Shown here in pieces: positions 30,853-39,973 of a stretch of 64,000 bases of DNA. The notes beneath the pieces are model-generated. The model saw only the letters and a list, made by a program, of their open reading frames with translations. It was not told where the DNA came from and made no database searches. This DNA comes from Rhizobium mesosinicum (GTDB lineage Bacteria > Pseudomonadota > Alphaproteobacteria > Rhizobiales > Rhizobiaceae), in the NCBI RefSeq assembly GCF_019511345.1, contig NZ_JAEUAK010000004.1, positions 372,001 through 436,000 on the forward strand. Reading direction: 5' to 3'. Position numbers and translations under genes: made by a program. Every line of letters begins with the position of its first letter. The first letter of the stretch is position 1.

Positions 30853-31692
30853 TCAGGCCGTCTGTTCGAAGTCCGTGGAGACCGCGAGCTGACGCCACTG
30901 AGCCAGTTCCTTCTCCACGTTGGCATGTTCCTCTTCGATCTTGGCGACCGTATCTCTGCCGAAAGGCATGCGCAGCGGCGGGTTGGCGGCGTTCACCATT
31001 TCGATAATGCCGGCGGTTAGCTTGGCCGGGTTGCCCGGTTGAGCGTGGTTGGCGCTCGCCGCAAAGTCGCGCATGTTGCCGGCGGGCGTACCGACATAAT
31101 CGGGGATGGAAGCGGGGCTGATCGCCAGCGAGTTGTCATGCAGGAAGTCCGTGCGGAAGAAGCCGGGCTCGATGATAGTGACCTTGATGCCGAACGGTTC
31201 GACTTCGGTCGCCAGCGATTCCGACAGGCCTTCGACGGCGAATTTCGTGGAGCCATAGATGCCCCAGCCGGGGAAGCCGTAATAACCGCCAATCGAGGAA
31301 AAGTTCAGAATATGGCCCGAGCGCTGCCGGCGCATATAGGGCAGCACGGCGCGGGTAACCTTCAAGAGGCCGAAGACGTTGGTGGCGTAGATCTTCTCGA
31401 TTTCCTCTGCCGTTGCTTCCTCGACGGCGCCGAGCAGGCCGTAACCGGCGTTGTTGGCGAGGACGTCGATGCGGCCGAAGCGGGCAACGGCAGCAGTGGT
31501 GGCCTCTTTGGCCTGACCTTCATTGGTGACATCGAGAGCGACGGCAAGCAGGTTCGGATGATCGCCGAACTGTTCGGTGATGGTCTTTGGATTGCGGGCG
31601 GTGGCAACGACGGCGTCACCGGCAGCAAGAGCGTCCTTGGTCATCAGCGCGCCGAAACCACGCGATGCACCCGTGATAAACCAGACTTTCAT
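30853..31692 (-). CDS. Short-chain dehydrogenase/reductase
   Basis: 279 aa classical SDR. Cofactor motif TGASRGFG (8-15), the NNAG motif (about 80-84) and the catalytic Tyr/Lys pair in YGSTKFAVEG, with Ser in FSSIGG. Resembles the quinone/retinol-type SDRs often regulated by neighbouring LysR genes. Substrate unknown. Divergent from the LysR gene at 31818. Confidence 0.9.
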   Translation of the reverse strand: MKVWFITGASRGFGALMTKDALAAGDAVVATARNPKTITEQFGDHPNLLAVALDVTNEGQAKEATTAAVARFGRIDVLANNAGYGLLGAVEEATAEEIEKIYATNVFGLLKVTRAVLPYMRRQRSGHILNFSSIGGYYGFPGWGIYGSTKFAVEGLSESLATEVEPFGIKVTIIEPGFFRTDFLHDNSLAISPASIPDYVGTPAGNMRDFAASANHAQPGNPAKLTAGIIEMVNAANPPLRMPFGRDTVAKIEEEHANVEKELAQWRQLAVSTDFEQTA

Positions 31693-31772
31693 GGCAGTTC
31701 CCTTTCCTTGAGACTGTTTGCTTCAGCAGTTCATTGCTGACGGAGAGGAATTTGACGCAAATCCAGCTCGTG

Positions 31773-31788
31773 TATAAGATTCGTTATT
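31773..31788. promoter_or_regulatory. Candidate LysR-type site between SDR and lysR
   Basis: Dyad ATAA-GATTCG-TTAT (31774-31787) inside a T-N-A context, in the 125-bp gap between the divergent genes, 30 bp before the LysR start. This is the usual place for an autoregulatory LysR site. Confidence 0.4.
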
Positions 31789-31817
31789 CGCGGGACTATG
31801 ATGAGTGAAATTCAGCA

Positions 31818-32705
31818 ATGAGAGCGGCAGAACTTTCCGAAATGGCTGCCTTCGCCGCTGTCGCCAGGCACAAGAGCTTCCGCAAGGCGGGAGAGGAGAG
31901 GGGTGTCACTGCCTCCGCCATCAGCCACGCCGTTCTCAATCTCGAAGATCGCATCGGCATCCGCCTTCTGAACCGCACGACCCGCAGCGTCTCGCTGACG
32001 GAGGCCGGTGAACTGCTTCGCTCCCATCTCGATCCGGCTTTCGCTGAGATCAGCTCCGCGCTCGATGCGCTGAATCGCTTTCGCGATACGCCTTTCGGCC
32101 GGGTGCGCATCAACGTGGCGAATTCCATCGCGCCTTTCGTCGTCGGCCAGATCATCTGCCCGCTGCTGATGAAGAACCCAAATCTGCAGCTCGAAATCGC
32201 CGCGACGGACCGCCTGGTGGATATCGTCGAAGAGGGCTTCGATGCCGGCATCCGCTTCGGCGAGCGTGTGACGGACGGCATGATCGCAGTGCGCATCAAG
32301 CCGCGCATACGTCTCGTCGTTGTCGGTTCCCCCGCCTATTTCGAAAACCGGTCGAAGCCACAGACCCCGCATGATCTGAAGCGGCATATCTGCATCCAGA
32401 ATATGTTTCCGTCAGGCGCCCGTTACCCCTGGGATTTCGAAAAGGACGGCCAGGCGATCACCTTCCACCCGACTGGGCCCCTCTCCCTCGACGACCATGA
32501 ATTGATGACGTCTGCGGCACTTGGCGGCGTGGCACTCGCCTATGTCTGGGAGGGCAGGGTGGCGCCGCTGATTGCGAGCGGCCAGCTCATCCAGGTGCTC
32601 GACGAATGGTGCCAGCCGGAAGAGCCGCTTTATCTCTATTACCCCAGCCGGCGGCATATGTCGGCAGGATTCCGGACGGTGATCGATGCGATCCGCGGCG
32701 ATTGA
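31818..32705 (+). CDS. LysR family transcriptional regulator
   Basis: 295 aa. N-terminal HTH: AFAAVARHKSFRKAGEERG, then TASAISHAVLNLEDRIG (about 10-46), linker helix, then periplasmic-binding-like effector domain starting near residue 90 (RVRINVANSIAPFVV). Divergent SDR gene at 30853 is the probable target. No effector can be inferred. Confidence 0.93.
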   Translation: MRAAELSEMAAFAAVARHKSFRKAGEERGVTASAISHAVLNLEDRIGIRLLNRTTRSVSLTEAGELLRSHLDPAFAEISSALDALNRFRDTPFGRVRINVANSIAPFVVGQIICPLLMKNPNLQLEIAATDRLVDIVEEGFDAGIRFGERVTDGMIAVRIKPRIRLVVVGSPAYFENRSKPQTPHDLKRHICIQNMFPSGARYPWDFEKDGQAITFHPTGPLSLDDHELMTSAALGGVALAYVWEGRVAPLIASGQLIQVLDEWCQPEEPLYLYYPSRRHMSAGFRTVIDAIRGD

Positions 32706-32945
32706 ATATTCGGAGTTTGTGGAATTCCTGTCGGTAGAAGACATTCATCTCCGATGACCGGACCGGTGCCAGGCGCCACGGCCCTCGCTCGAGGGGGGGC
32801 GCCGCTTCGCTCGCCCTCTCATCGCTGTACATGGCAGCGGTCTGACTAGCCTTCAACTCAAGCGCGATCCGAAACAACGAGCACACGCCGTCGTTAAAGG
32901 AACGACGCTTTTCCGGATGGAGTTCATCGATACGGAGAGACCAAG

Positions 32946-33334
32946 ATGGCCGTCCGTTTCAACCATACGATCCTGTCAGCACGCGACAGCAAGGCATCAG
33001 CCGGATTCCCGGCGGAAATGCTGGGGCTGCCCCCCGCCCCGGCACTGGGGCCCGTTCCACATAGTCACCACCGACAATGACGCCAATCTCGACTACATGG
33101 ACGTTGATAGCGAAATCGTCCGGCAACACTACGCCTTCCTGGTCGGCAACGGCGAATTCGAGGCGATATTCAGGCGGATTCACGAGCGGAACCTGCCTTA
33201 CTGGGCGAGGTCGGCAACGGAGGAACGAGACAAACGATCACGACGGCGGACGCGGTCTCCATTTCGAAGATCCGAACGGACATCTGCTCGAAATTATCAC
33301 GCGGCCCTATGGCAGCGGCGGCTGGAATCCCTGA
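32946..33334 (+). pseudogene. VOC (glyoxalase/bleomycin-resistance) family protein, two frameshifts
   Basis: A good ribosome site (GGAGAGACCAAG) precedes ATG at 32946, and three frames in turn give one VOC-like protein. First MAVRFNHTILSARDSKAS up to about 33040; then WGPFHIVTTDNDANLDYMDV and NGEFEAIF up to about 33222; then DHDGGRGLHFEDPNGHLLEI to the stop at 33334. The last block holds the metal-binding Glu region of the fold. No single frame encodes the whole. Recent decay or sequencing errors are the alternatives. Confidence 0.75.
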
Positions 33335-33447
33335 CTGAGATGGGTGAACCTCGAAACGTCGCAACCCGATGACGATGGCTGGAATCTAAACTCTGGCACA
33401 ACAAGAAAATGCGGACTGCGACCCTGCAGCCTTTCCCGGCCGGAATG

Positions 33448-33465
33448 TTCCTATCTGATTAGGAA
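33448..33465. promoter_or_regulatory. Inverted repeat upstream of the HSL-type gene
   Basis: Perfect arms TTCCTA and TAGGAA around TCTGAT, 95 bp before the chosen start of the hydrolase gene. It could be an operator. Supporting context is only its position in the 225-bp gap after the VOC pseudogene. Confidence 0.25.
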
Positions 33466-33559
33466 GGGGCCCAGGGATCAGTGGAAACTCCCTTTTGACT
33501 CTCGGTGGCGAAGTGGTGAAGATGCGCCGCACGAAGGAAGATCAGCGCCGGAGGGGCGA

Positions 33560-34618
33560 ATGGGAAAGCCGGTTTTTTCTGCTGGCAATTGGTGGAAAGC
33601 AGGATATCGTCGGGCGCTGTTATCGGCCTTCGCTGCTGCGGTTCTATTTGCTTTTCCCGCGGCTGCGCAGGAAAAGCTGACGCAGGATATGCCGGCACAG
33701 ACGCCGGCCTCGCATGAGCAGGTCGAAAAACTGCTGTCCCGCTGGCAGGAGCATTTCAAAGGCGCTGCAAATCTACGCGACCGCCGCACCGCGTTTCGTA
33801 ATTTCATGGAATCGCTGCCGGAGCCGACGCGCATCCAGATCCGGAATGTCGATGCCGATGGGGTCGATGCCGAACTTATCTGGCCGGCGCGCCTTCACCA
33901 CCCGATCGGTCGGCGCGTGATCCTCTTCATTCATGGCGGCGGCTTCTACAGCGGCTCCATCCGTAGCCACAGCCTGCTCGCCGGATCGCTTGCCAAGGCC
34001 GCGTCAAGCGATGTGCTGCTCATCGATTATCGGCTGGCGCCGGAACATAGCTATCCTGCACAAGTCAATGATGCGCTGACCGCCTATCGTTGGCTGCTCG
34101 ACGGTGGCTACAGCAACGGAAATATCGTGGTGATGGGCGATGGTGCCGGCGGGAACCTCGCGCTCGAGGCAGTGCTGCGCCAGATGCGCTCCCGCCAGCC
34201 CCTGCCGGCAGCCGTCGTGGCGCTGAGTCCCATAACGGATCTATCCGCCTCAGGCGCGTCGGTCACCGCGAACGCCGCCAACGATCCGGTGCTGGATAAG
34301 GATGCGCTGGACGTGCTGCGTAAAGCCTATCTCGGCAACAATTCCGCGACGGATCCCGACATTTCTCCACTTTACGCCAATCTCACCGGTTTTCCGCCAC
34401 TCCTGTTGCAGGTCGGCTCCGACGAGCTGCTGCTCGACGATACGCTGCGGTTGGCCGACAAGGCGCGCAAGGCCGGCGTCGACGTGACGGCTGAGGTATG
34501 GCCGGGAGTGCCGCATCAATGGCAGCTTTTCCCCTCGGTGCTCGATGACGCTGACAAAGCTGGCCAGAAGATCGCCGAATTCGCGATCGCGCATTTTGCA
34601 GACCCGCCGGCACAGTAA
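33560..34618 (+). CDS. Alpha/beta hydrolase of the HSL (GDXG) type lacking the nucleophile Ser
   Basis: 352 aa with a signal peptide (Ala-rich, ending about AAAQEK). The oxyanion HGGG is at 125-128, the acid Asp288 in VGSDE and His319 in GVPHQW are present. But the nucleophile elbow reads GDGAGGN in place of GDSAGGN: residue 195 is Gly (GGT), one base away from Ser (AGT). Esterase activity is therefore predicted to be lost unless another residue takes over. Start chosen for the GGAGG site before 33560. Confidence 0.8.
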   Translation: MGKPVFSAGNWWKAGYRRALLSAFAAAVLFAFPAAAQEKLTQDMPAQTPASHEQVEKLLSRWQEHFKGAANLRDRRTAFRNFMESLPEPTRIQIRNVDADGVDAELIWPARLHHPIGRRVILFIHGGGFYSGSIRSHSLLAGSLAKAASSDVLLIDYRLAPEHSYPAQVNDALTAYRWLLDGGYSNGNIVVMGDGAGGNLALEAVLRQMRSRQPLPAAVVALSPITDLSASGASVTANAANDPVLDKDALDVLRKAYLGNNSATDPDISPLYANLTGFPPLLLQVGSDELLLDDTLRLADKARKAGVDVTAEVWPGVPHQWQLFPSVLDDADKAGQKIAEFAIAHFADPPAQ

Positions 34619-34649
34619 GGGCCAATCTACAACCACACGATTGCGGCCG

Positions 34650-35255
34650 TTACGAATGGTTTGAGTTCAACCCCTCGATCGGTCGGCCGATGGCGAGATT
34701 CTGACGAAGCTTGGGATCGAGCCGTTCGGCATAAGCGTGATCGGGTGCCGCACCCAGCGCATCCAGCATCTTGGAGAAGAAACAGCGCGCGGCCGCTGCC
34801 GCGGTGACATCGAAGATTTCCGCGTCATCAAGCCCATGCCGCTTCAAGCTATCAATGTCCTGCTGCGTAACCGACGTCGCGTCACGCGCCACCTTGGCGG
34901 CAAAATCCATGATCGCCCGCTCGGTGGCATCGATGGGCGCTTTTTCGCTGCCATCGGCGACGGCCGAAAGACTGTCATTGGTGAAGCCGTCGCGCAGCAG
35001 CACGGAACCATGGGCCAGCATACAATAGGATGACTTGAGCTCCCTGGCCGCCGCCAGCGTCACCAGTTCATAACGCCGCTGGCTCATATGGCCGCGAATG
35101 CTGGCAAGCAGCGTCCCCCAGTGCTCCATCACCTCGGGCCGGTGGCCGAAAGCCCGGTACATATTCGGCAGATAGCCGTAGCTCGCTTCGGCCGAGGCGT
35201 ACATCGAAGCCGTCTTCTCGCTGGCGGAAGCATCTGGGGTACGAATGAAAGCCAT
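34650..35255 (-). CDS. Carboxymuconolactone decarboxylase/AhpD-like peroxidase-related protein
   Basis: 201 aa, AhpD-like helical fold of the peroxidase-related group. The usual redox motif Cys-x-x-Cys-x-x-x-His appears here as SSYCMLAHG: the resolving position is Ser and only one Cys remains next to the His. Start MAFIRTPDAS is chosen for the GGGAGGATC site; the frame extends upstream without sense. Convergent with the HSL gene. Confidence 0.8.
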   Translation of the reverse strand: MAFIRTPDASASEKTASMYASAEASYGYLPNMYRAFGHRPEVMEHWGTLLASIRGHMSQRRYELVTLAAARELKSSYCMLAHGSVLLRDGFTNDSLSAVADGSEKAPIDATERAIMDFAAKVARDATSVTQQDIDSLKRHGLDDAEIFDVTAAAAARCFFSKMLDALGAAPDHAYAERLDPKLRQNLAIGRPIEGLNSNHS

Positions 35256-35351
35256 GGCACGATCCTCCCTTGATCCCTGGGAGAATAGAGCGGCATCCGG
35301 CGACATCAATCTGCTCGCTCCCCGCTTTCCACAAAACGGGTGCCCGATGCT

Positions 35352-35771
35352 TCAGCCGGCCACCCGGCTCTGCCGCTGGCGGTAGAATGGCAGGATATGG
35401 CGTTCCGTCAGCGGCGCCATGATGATCTCGCCTGGTTCAGACGGCGATATCCAGCGGACCTCCTCGATCTCCGCCGTCGCTTTGATATCGGCATCCTTCA
35501 CGTGCAGCAGGAAAACCTCGGCGACAACGAGATGATCCGGCTCATTGGCCGCCGGCGCCTGAAATTGCCCAAGGAATTCGAGTTCGACAGCCGTCACGAT
35601 GACGCTGATTTCTTCAAAGAGTTCCCGCATCAAGGCTTGCTCGGGCGTCTCTCCCGGCTCGATCTTGCCGCCCGGCTGCATGAAGGCCGTAGTGCCGTGC
35701 TTGCGCACCAGAAGCGTGTGGCCGTCGCCCCGCAACAGGAGGGCGGCCGATATTCTGATCGTTTTCATCAT
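35352..35771 (-). CDS. Nudix hydrolase
   Basis: 139 aa. The Nudix box is GGKIEPGETPEQALMRELFEE (about residues 35-55), with the catalytic Arg-Glu-x-x-Glu-Glu intact; the usual Gly near its end is Ser. Likely hydrolyses a nucleoside diphosphate derivative. Start uncertain between two adjacent ATG codons (35771 or 35768) and a more upstream codon; no clear ribosome site. Divergent from msrC. Confidence 0.85.
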   Translation of the reverse strand: MMKTIRISAALLLRGDGHTLLVRKHGTTAFMQPGGKIEPGETPEQALMRELFEEISVIVTAVELEFLGQFQAPAANEPDHLVVAEVFLLHVKDADIKATAEIEEVRWISPSEPGEIIMAPLTERHILPFYRQRQSRVAG

Positions 35772-35888
35772 GCACAAATTTGGCCGGATTCGCGGCCGCA
35801 ATTCAACTGCCGTAGTCGGATCGGCAATTTGTCGAAACCCGCTTGACCACCTATATCAACGGCTCGGAAACAGGAAGTGGATGTGACA

Positions 35889-36377
35889 ATGTTCCAGGCG
35901 TTATCGATCGAAGCCGCCAACAAGGCTGAGTTCTATCGGGAGCTTGCCCAGCAGCTGCAGGGCTTGCTCACAGGCGAGCCGGATTTGATCGCCAACGCCG
36001 CCAACATGTCCGCTCTGATGTACCATATGATGCCCGATCTGAATTGGGCAGGCTTCTACCTGCTCAAGGGCGAGGAGCTCGTGCTCGGCCCGTTCCAGGG
36101 CAAGCCGGCCTGTGTGCGCATCCCGGTCGGCCGGGGTGTTTGCGGCACCGCGGTCAAGGAGCGCGCCTCCATTCTGGTGGAAGATGTCCATGCGTTTCCC
36201 GGCCACATCGCCTGCGATGCTGCATCCCGCTCCGAGCTCGTTGTTCCCATCAGAAGCGGCGACGAGATCGTCGGCGTCATCGACCTCGACAGCCCGCTTC
36301 CCGCCCGTTTCGATGCCGAAGACCAGGCAGGCATCGAGCGCCTGGCGGAGATATTTACTGCGGCAACCCGCTTCTGA
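35889..36377 (+). CDS. msrC: Free methionine-R-sulfoxide reductase (GAF domain)
   Basis: 162 aa single GAF domain. The three cysteines of fRMsr are present with the E. coli spacing: Cys75 (ACVRI), Cys85 (GVCG) and Cys109 (ACDA). Reduces free Met-R-sulfoxide, complementing MsrPQ in the same window. Start ambiguous: AGGAAG at 35872-35877 would suit a GTG at 35883 or the ATG used here. Confidence 0.88.
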   Translation: MFQALSIEAANKAEFYRELAQQLQGLLTGEPDLIANAANMSALMYHMMPDLNWAGFYLLKGEELVLGPFQGKPACVRIPVGRGVCGTAVKERASILVEDVHAFPGHIACDAASRSELVVPIRSGDEIVGVIDLDSPLPARFDAEDQAGIERLAEIFTAATRF

Positions 36378-36513
36378 GCCGACTGGCTTGGCGACGATCC
36401 GTCGCTGAATTTCAGGTCGCATTTGATCCTGTATTCACCTTCGGCGAAATCGTGCTAGGTCACTGATCGAACGACGTTTGCGTTCAGGCTGGGCTGGTTG
36501 TTGGGAGAGGACC

Positions 36514-38202
36514 ATGAAAAAGCTGATCAACGATCCTTCCATCGTCGTACGGGAGATGCTGGAAGGGGTCGTCGCACTCAGCCCGGAAACCATACTGCTG
36601 GCCGACGAAAACGTCGTCATCCAGTCCGATCTTCCCGAACCTGCCAGGCGTAAGGTCGCCGTTCTCTCCGGCGGCGGCAGCGGTCACGAGCCTGCACATG
36701 CCGGCTATGTCGGCAGGGGCATGCTGACGGCGGCCGTTGCAGGCGATGTCTTCACCTCGCCGAGCACCGACGCCGTTCTTGCCGGCATCAGGGCCGCAAG
36801 CGGCCCGGCTGGTGCGCTGCTCATCGTCAAAAACTATACGGGCGATCGTCTGAATTTCGGACTTGCGGCGGAGCTGGCGCGTGCGGAAGGAATTCCCGTC
36901 GAGATCGTTGTTGTCGCCGACGACGTTGCGCTCCGGGAAACCGTTCCTGCCGATCGCCGCCGCGGCATAGCCGGCACGGTTCTGATCCACAAGCTTGCCG
37001 GTGCTGCCGCCGAGCAAGGCCTGCCGTTGGAGGAAGTGGCCCGTAGCGCCCGGTCGGCATCCGAACAGCTTTCATCCATGGGCATTTCGCTTGGGCCTTG
37101 CACCCTGCCGGTAGTCGGCAAACCCGGCTTCTCTCTCGGTGAACAGGAGATCGAAATTGGTCTCGGCATCCATGGTGAGCAGGGCGTTCGCCGCATGCCG
37201 ATCGCACCGGTCGACCAGCTCGTCTCGCTCGTTCTCGAAACGATCGAGGCCGATGGAAGGCTCAAGAGCGGCGATCGCGTCGTCCTGTTGGTGAATGGTC
37301 TCGGCGCCACCCCGCCGATGGAACTGTCGATCGTCGCTCGTTCCGCACTCGCTGCACTCGAAAGCAAAGGCGTCTCGGTCGAAAGGGCTTGGGCCGGCAC
37401 CCTCCTGTCAGCCCTGGATATGCCGGGTTTCTCGCTCTCCATCCTGCATGTCGATATCAGGTCTCTCGAGCTGATCGATGCACCGACCTCTGCCGATGCA
37501 TGGCCAGGGGGCGGGGCGGTCAACCGCAACCGCGTGCTCCCATCGTTGGGATCAGCAGAAGGCCCCATCGAATCCCGGAGGATTAGCCCCGCCGGCAAGC
37601 GACTTCAGAGGACGGCGCAGGCTGTAGCGATCGCATTGATCGCTGCAGAAGCGCACCTGACCGAACTAGACAGCATCACCGGGGATGGCGATCTCGGCGC
37701 CAGCATGAAACGCGGTGCCGAAGCCGTGCTGGCACTTCCCGACGCTGCCTTTGCGGATGTCGCAGGCGGACTGATGGCGATGGGCGATGCTCTCAGACGT
37801 GCCATCGCCGGCAGCTCCGGACCGTTCTACGCCGCCGCCCTGCTGCGCGCTTCACGCCAGCTCGCAGGCATCGAGACCCCGACATCAGCCGAGATGGCCG
37901 GAGCCTTCTCCGCCGCCGTCCAGGCCGTCTCCGATCTCGGCGGCGCAAAGGCCGGTGACCGGACGATGATCGACGCTCTTCGTCCGGCCGCAGATGCCTT
38001 CGTCGCCAGCCTCGCTCAGGGTCAGCCAACCCGTGAGGCATGGCAGGAGGCCATTGCTGCCGGAATTTTGGGAGCGGAAGCCACGAAGGCGATGCGGCCG
38101 AGACTGGGCCGCGCCAGCTATCTCGGCGACCGCGCCATCGGCCATCCGGATGGCGGGGCCGTGGCGGTTACGGTTTGGCTTAAGGCAATCGGGGCGGCTT
38201 GA
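36514..38202 (+). CDS. Dihydroxyacetone (glycerone) kinase, ATP-dependent, single chain
   Basis: 562 aa, a DhaK-DhaL fusion. The DhaK part has GGGSGHEP (53-60) and the substrate-binding His in the GIHGEQG motif; the DhaL part has the Asp cluster TGDGDLGASMKRG near residue 395 for Mg-ATP. Fusion plus ATP motif means it uses ATP and not the PTS DhaM relay. Phosphorylates dihydroxyacetone, linking to glycolysis. Single gene; AGAGGACC before the ATG. Confidence 0.92.
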   Translation: MKKLINDPSIVVREMLEGVVALSPETILLADENVVIQSDLPEPARRKVAVLSGGGSGHEPAHAGYVGRGMLTAAVAGDVFTSPSTDAVLAGIRAASGPAGALLIVKNYTGDRLNFGLAAELARAEGIPVEIVVVADDVALRETVPADRRRGIAGTVLIHKLAGAAAEQGLPLEEVARSARSASEQLSSMGISLGPCTLPVVGKPGFSLGEQEIEIGLGIHGEQGVRRMPIAPVDQLVSLVLETIEADGRLKSGDRVVLLVNGLGATPPMELSIVARSALAALESKGVSVERAWAGTLLSALDMPGFSLSILHVDIRSLELIDAPTSADAWPGGGAVNRNRVLPSLGSAEGPIESRRISPAGKRLQRTAQAVAIALIAAEAHLTELDSITGDGDLGASMKRGAEAVLALPDAAFADVAGGLMAMGDALRRAIAGSSGPFYAAALLRASRQLAGIETPTSAEMAGAFSAAVQAVSDLGGAKAGDRTMIDALRPAADAFVASLAQGQPTREAWQEAIAAGILGAEATKAMRPRLGRASYLGDRAIGHPDGGAVAVTVWLKAIGAA

Positions 38203-38207
38203 CGGCG

Positions 38208-38335
38208 CTAGAAGGCCAAACGTCCGGCAAGCATCGCCAGAGGAAGAATTGCGGCCGAAAACAGCAGGATGATGTTGTAGCAACGCGAATATCACGGAAA
38301 AGGCGGGGCGGTCGATCTCAGCAGACTGCGCAAAT
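38208..38335 (-). pseudogene. Possible remnant of a membrane transporter C-terminus
   Basis: On the minus strand a short frame reads FSAAILPLAMLAGRLAF then stop, preceded by YNIILL, with an in-frame stop at 38292. Another minus frame upstream reads DRPAFSVIFALL. Joined, they resemble the last membrane helix of an MFS-type transporter. The rest of such a gene is missing. Short and hydrophobic by chance is the alternative. Confidence 0.3.
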
Positions 38336-38451
38336 GACGAAATCTTGATCGACGGCGCAGTTCTCGGAACTTCGGTCCGGCCTATTTCCTTAGCCGACGC
38401 CGATATGCGCTGCATTCCGGTGTCGCGGATTTTCGGTATGGGGTCGATCAA

Positions 38452-38643
38452 ATGTCTCAATTTCTAAAACTGTTGGTCATTGGCTCAACTGTCATGATGG
38501 CGATTATCGCTTCGTCCTGTACCACCAGCTCAGATAGCTCGATACAAACCGGTTCGATAGGGTATGGAGCCGAAAGCGCTGACTTTGGGCTCCGACCGGC
38601 GTGCCTCGGCGGATTTGGCAACGATCGCCCTTGCAGTTACTAG
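38452..38643 (+). CDS. Small putative lipoprotein
   Basis: 63 aa. Basic start, hydrophobic core (LLVIGSTVMMAIIA) and a lipobox-like ASSC with Cys at 23, then a Ser/Thr-rich linker and a short tail with two Cys. No family recognised. Weak ribosome site. The composition is less GC-rich than neighbours. Real gene likely but unproven. Confidence 0.5.
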   Translation: MSQFLKLLVIGSTVMMAIIASSCTTSSDSSIQTGSIGYGAESADFGLRPACLGGFGNDRPCSY

Positions 38644-38814
38644 CGAGAAGCGAACGTTCATGCAGGATTCGAGAGCGGCTCGCCCCCGGTGAAAGCGAAG
38701 CCTGGTATATTGTCGCCGATGCCGTAGATTGACCGAAATCGCTAATCGCTCGACCGAGAAAAACCGATCCTGTTATGGGGTCGGCACATTTTCATAACCT
38801 ATGGGAGCTGCATG

Positions 38815-39804
38815 ATGGAATATCGTCGTCTAGGGAAGTCGGGTCTGCAAGTCAGCGAATTCTCCTTCGGATCGTGGGTCACCTTCGGCAAGCAGGTCAA
38901 CGGCGGCGATGCCGTCGACCTCATGAAGCTTGCCTATGACAATGGGGTGAATTTCTTCGACAATGCCGAAGGATATGAAAGCGGCAAGTCAGAGATCGTC
39001 ATGGGCGAGGCGCTGAAGTCGCTCGGCTGGAGCCGCGACAGCTACATCGTGTCCAGCAAGGTCTTCTGGGGAGGTCAGAAGCCGACGCAGCGTGGCCTGT
39101 CGCGCAAGCATGTAACGGACGCCTGCCACGCAGCGCTCAAGCGGCTCCAGGTCGACTATCTCGACCTCTACTTCTGCCACCGTCCGGATATCGATACGCC
39201 GATCGAGGAAACGGTCCGCGCGATGCACGATCTCGTTGCCCAGGGCAAGGTGCTCTATTGGGGAACGTCGGAATGGTCAGCGCAGCAGCTGACGGAAGCC
39301 TATGCCGTCGCCCGGGATCTCCGCATCACGCCTCCGACGATGGAACAGCCCCAGTATAACATCTTCGAACGCCAGAAGGTCGAAGCCGACTACCTGCCGC
39401 TCTACGATCTGATCGGCCTCGGCACCACCATCTGGTCGCCGCTCGCCTCGGGCGTCCTGACCGGCAAATACAATGACGGCATACCCGCAGACAGCCGTAT
39501 GAACCTGCCTGGCTACGAATGGCTGAAGGAACGGTGGTCCAACGATACCGCCCGCGCCCAGCTCGAACAGGTTCGCCAGCTTGCCAGGCTCTCGAATGAG
39601 ATCGGCCTCTCGATCACCCATCTCGCCCTTCTGTGGTGCCTCGCCAACAAGAACGTCTCGACCGTCATACTTGGTGCGTCGCGCGCGAGCCAGCTGCAGG
39701 ACAATCTCGCCGCTCTCTCCCACAAGAGCAAGCTGACGTCTGACGTGCTGGAGCGGATCGACAGCATCGTCGGCAACAAGCCGGAAGCACCGCGCCGCTT
39801 TTGA
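38815..39804 (+). CDS. Aldo/keto reductase (Kv-beta-like group)
   Basis: 329 aa TIM barrel. Catalytic tetrad Asp49, Tyr54, Lys82 and His122 (FFDNAEGY, SSKVFW, FCHRPD) is complete, and the C-terminal VILGASRASQLQDNL is the NADPH loop. Belongs to the AKR group with YghZ and Kv-beta proteins that reduce carbonyls such as methylglyoxal. Start at the second of two ATG codons because GGGAG is spaced better. A strong terminator follows. Confidence 0.92.
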   Translation: MEYRRLGKSGLQVSEFSFGSWVTFGKQVNGGDAVDLMKLAYDNGVNFFDNAEGYESGKSEIVMGEALKSLGWSRDSYIVSSKVFWGGQKPTQRGLSRKHVTDACHAALKRLQVDYLDLYFCHRPDIDTPIEETVRAMHDLVAQGKVLYWGTSEWSAQQLTEAYAVARDLRITPPTMEQPQYNIFERQKVEADYLPLYDLIGLGTTIWSPLASGVLTGKYNDGIPADSRMNLPGYEWLKERWSNDTARAQLEQVRQLARLSNEIGLSITHLALLWCLANKNVSTVILGASRASQLQDNLAALSHKSKLTSDVLERIDSIVGNKPEAPRRF

Positions 39805-39866
39805 TCCCTTGGACGAGACCAAGTCTATCCGGCTCAGGCCTCCTTGCTTTTTTCAGTATTCCAATG

Positions 39867-39900
39867 AAAACGGCCGGACTTTTTGGTCCGGCCGTTTAAA
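39867..39900 (+). terminator. Terminator after the aldo/keto reductase gene
   Basis: Perfect 12-bp stem AAACGGCCGGAC (39868-39879) and GTCCGGCCGTTT (39886-39897), six-base loop. T-rich on the right and A-rich on the left, so it could work for both strands: for this gene and for the convergent gene at 39974. Confidence 0.85.
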
Positions 39901-39973
39901 TTTCTGCTGCATTTCATTGTCGCAGCGCTTCAAAATGAATGCGCGCATGCACTCGCATTGGTTGATGTTGAAC

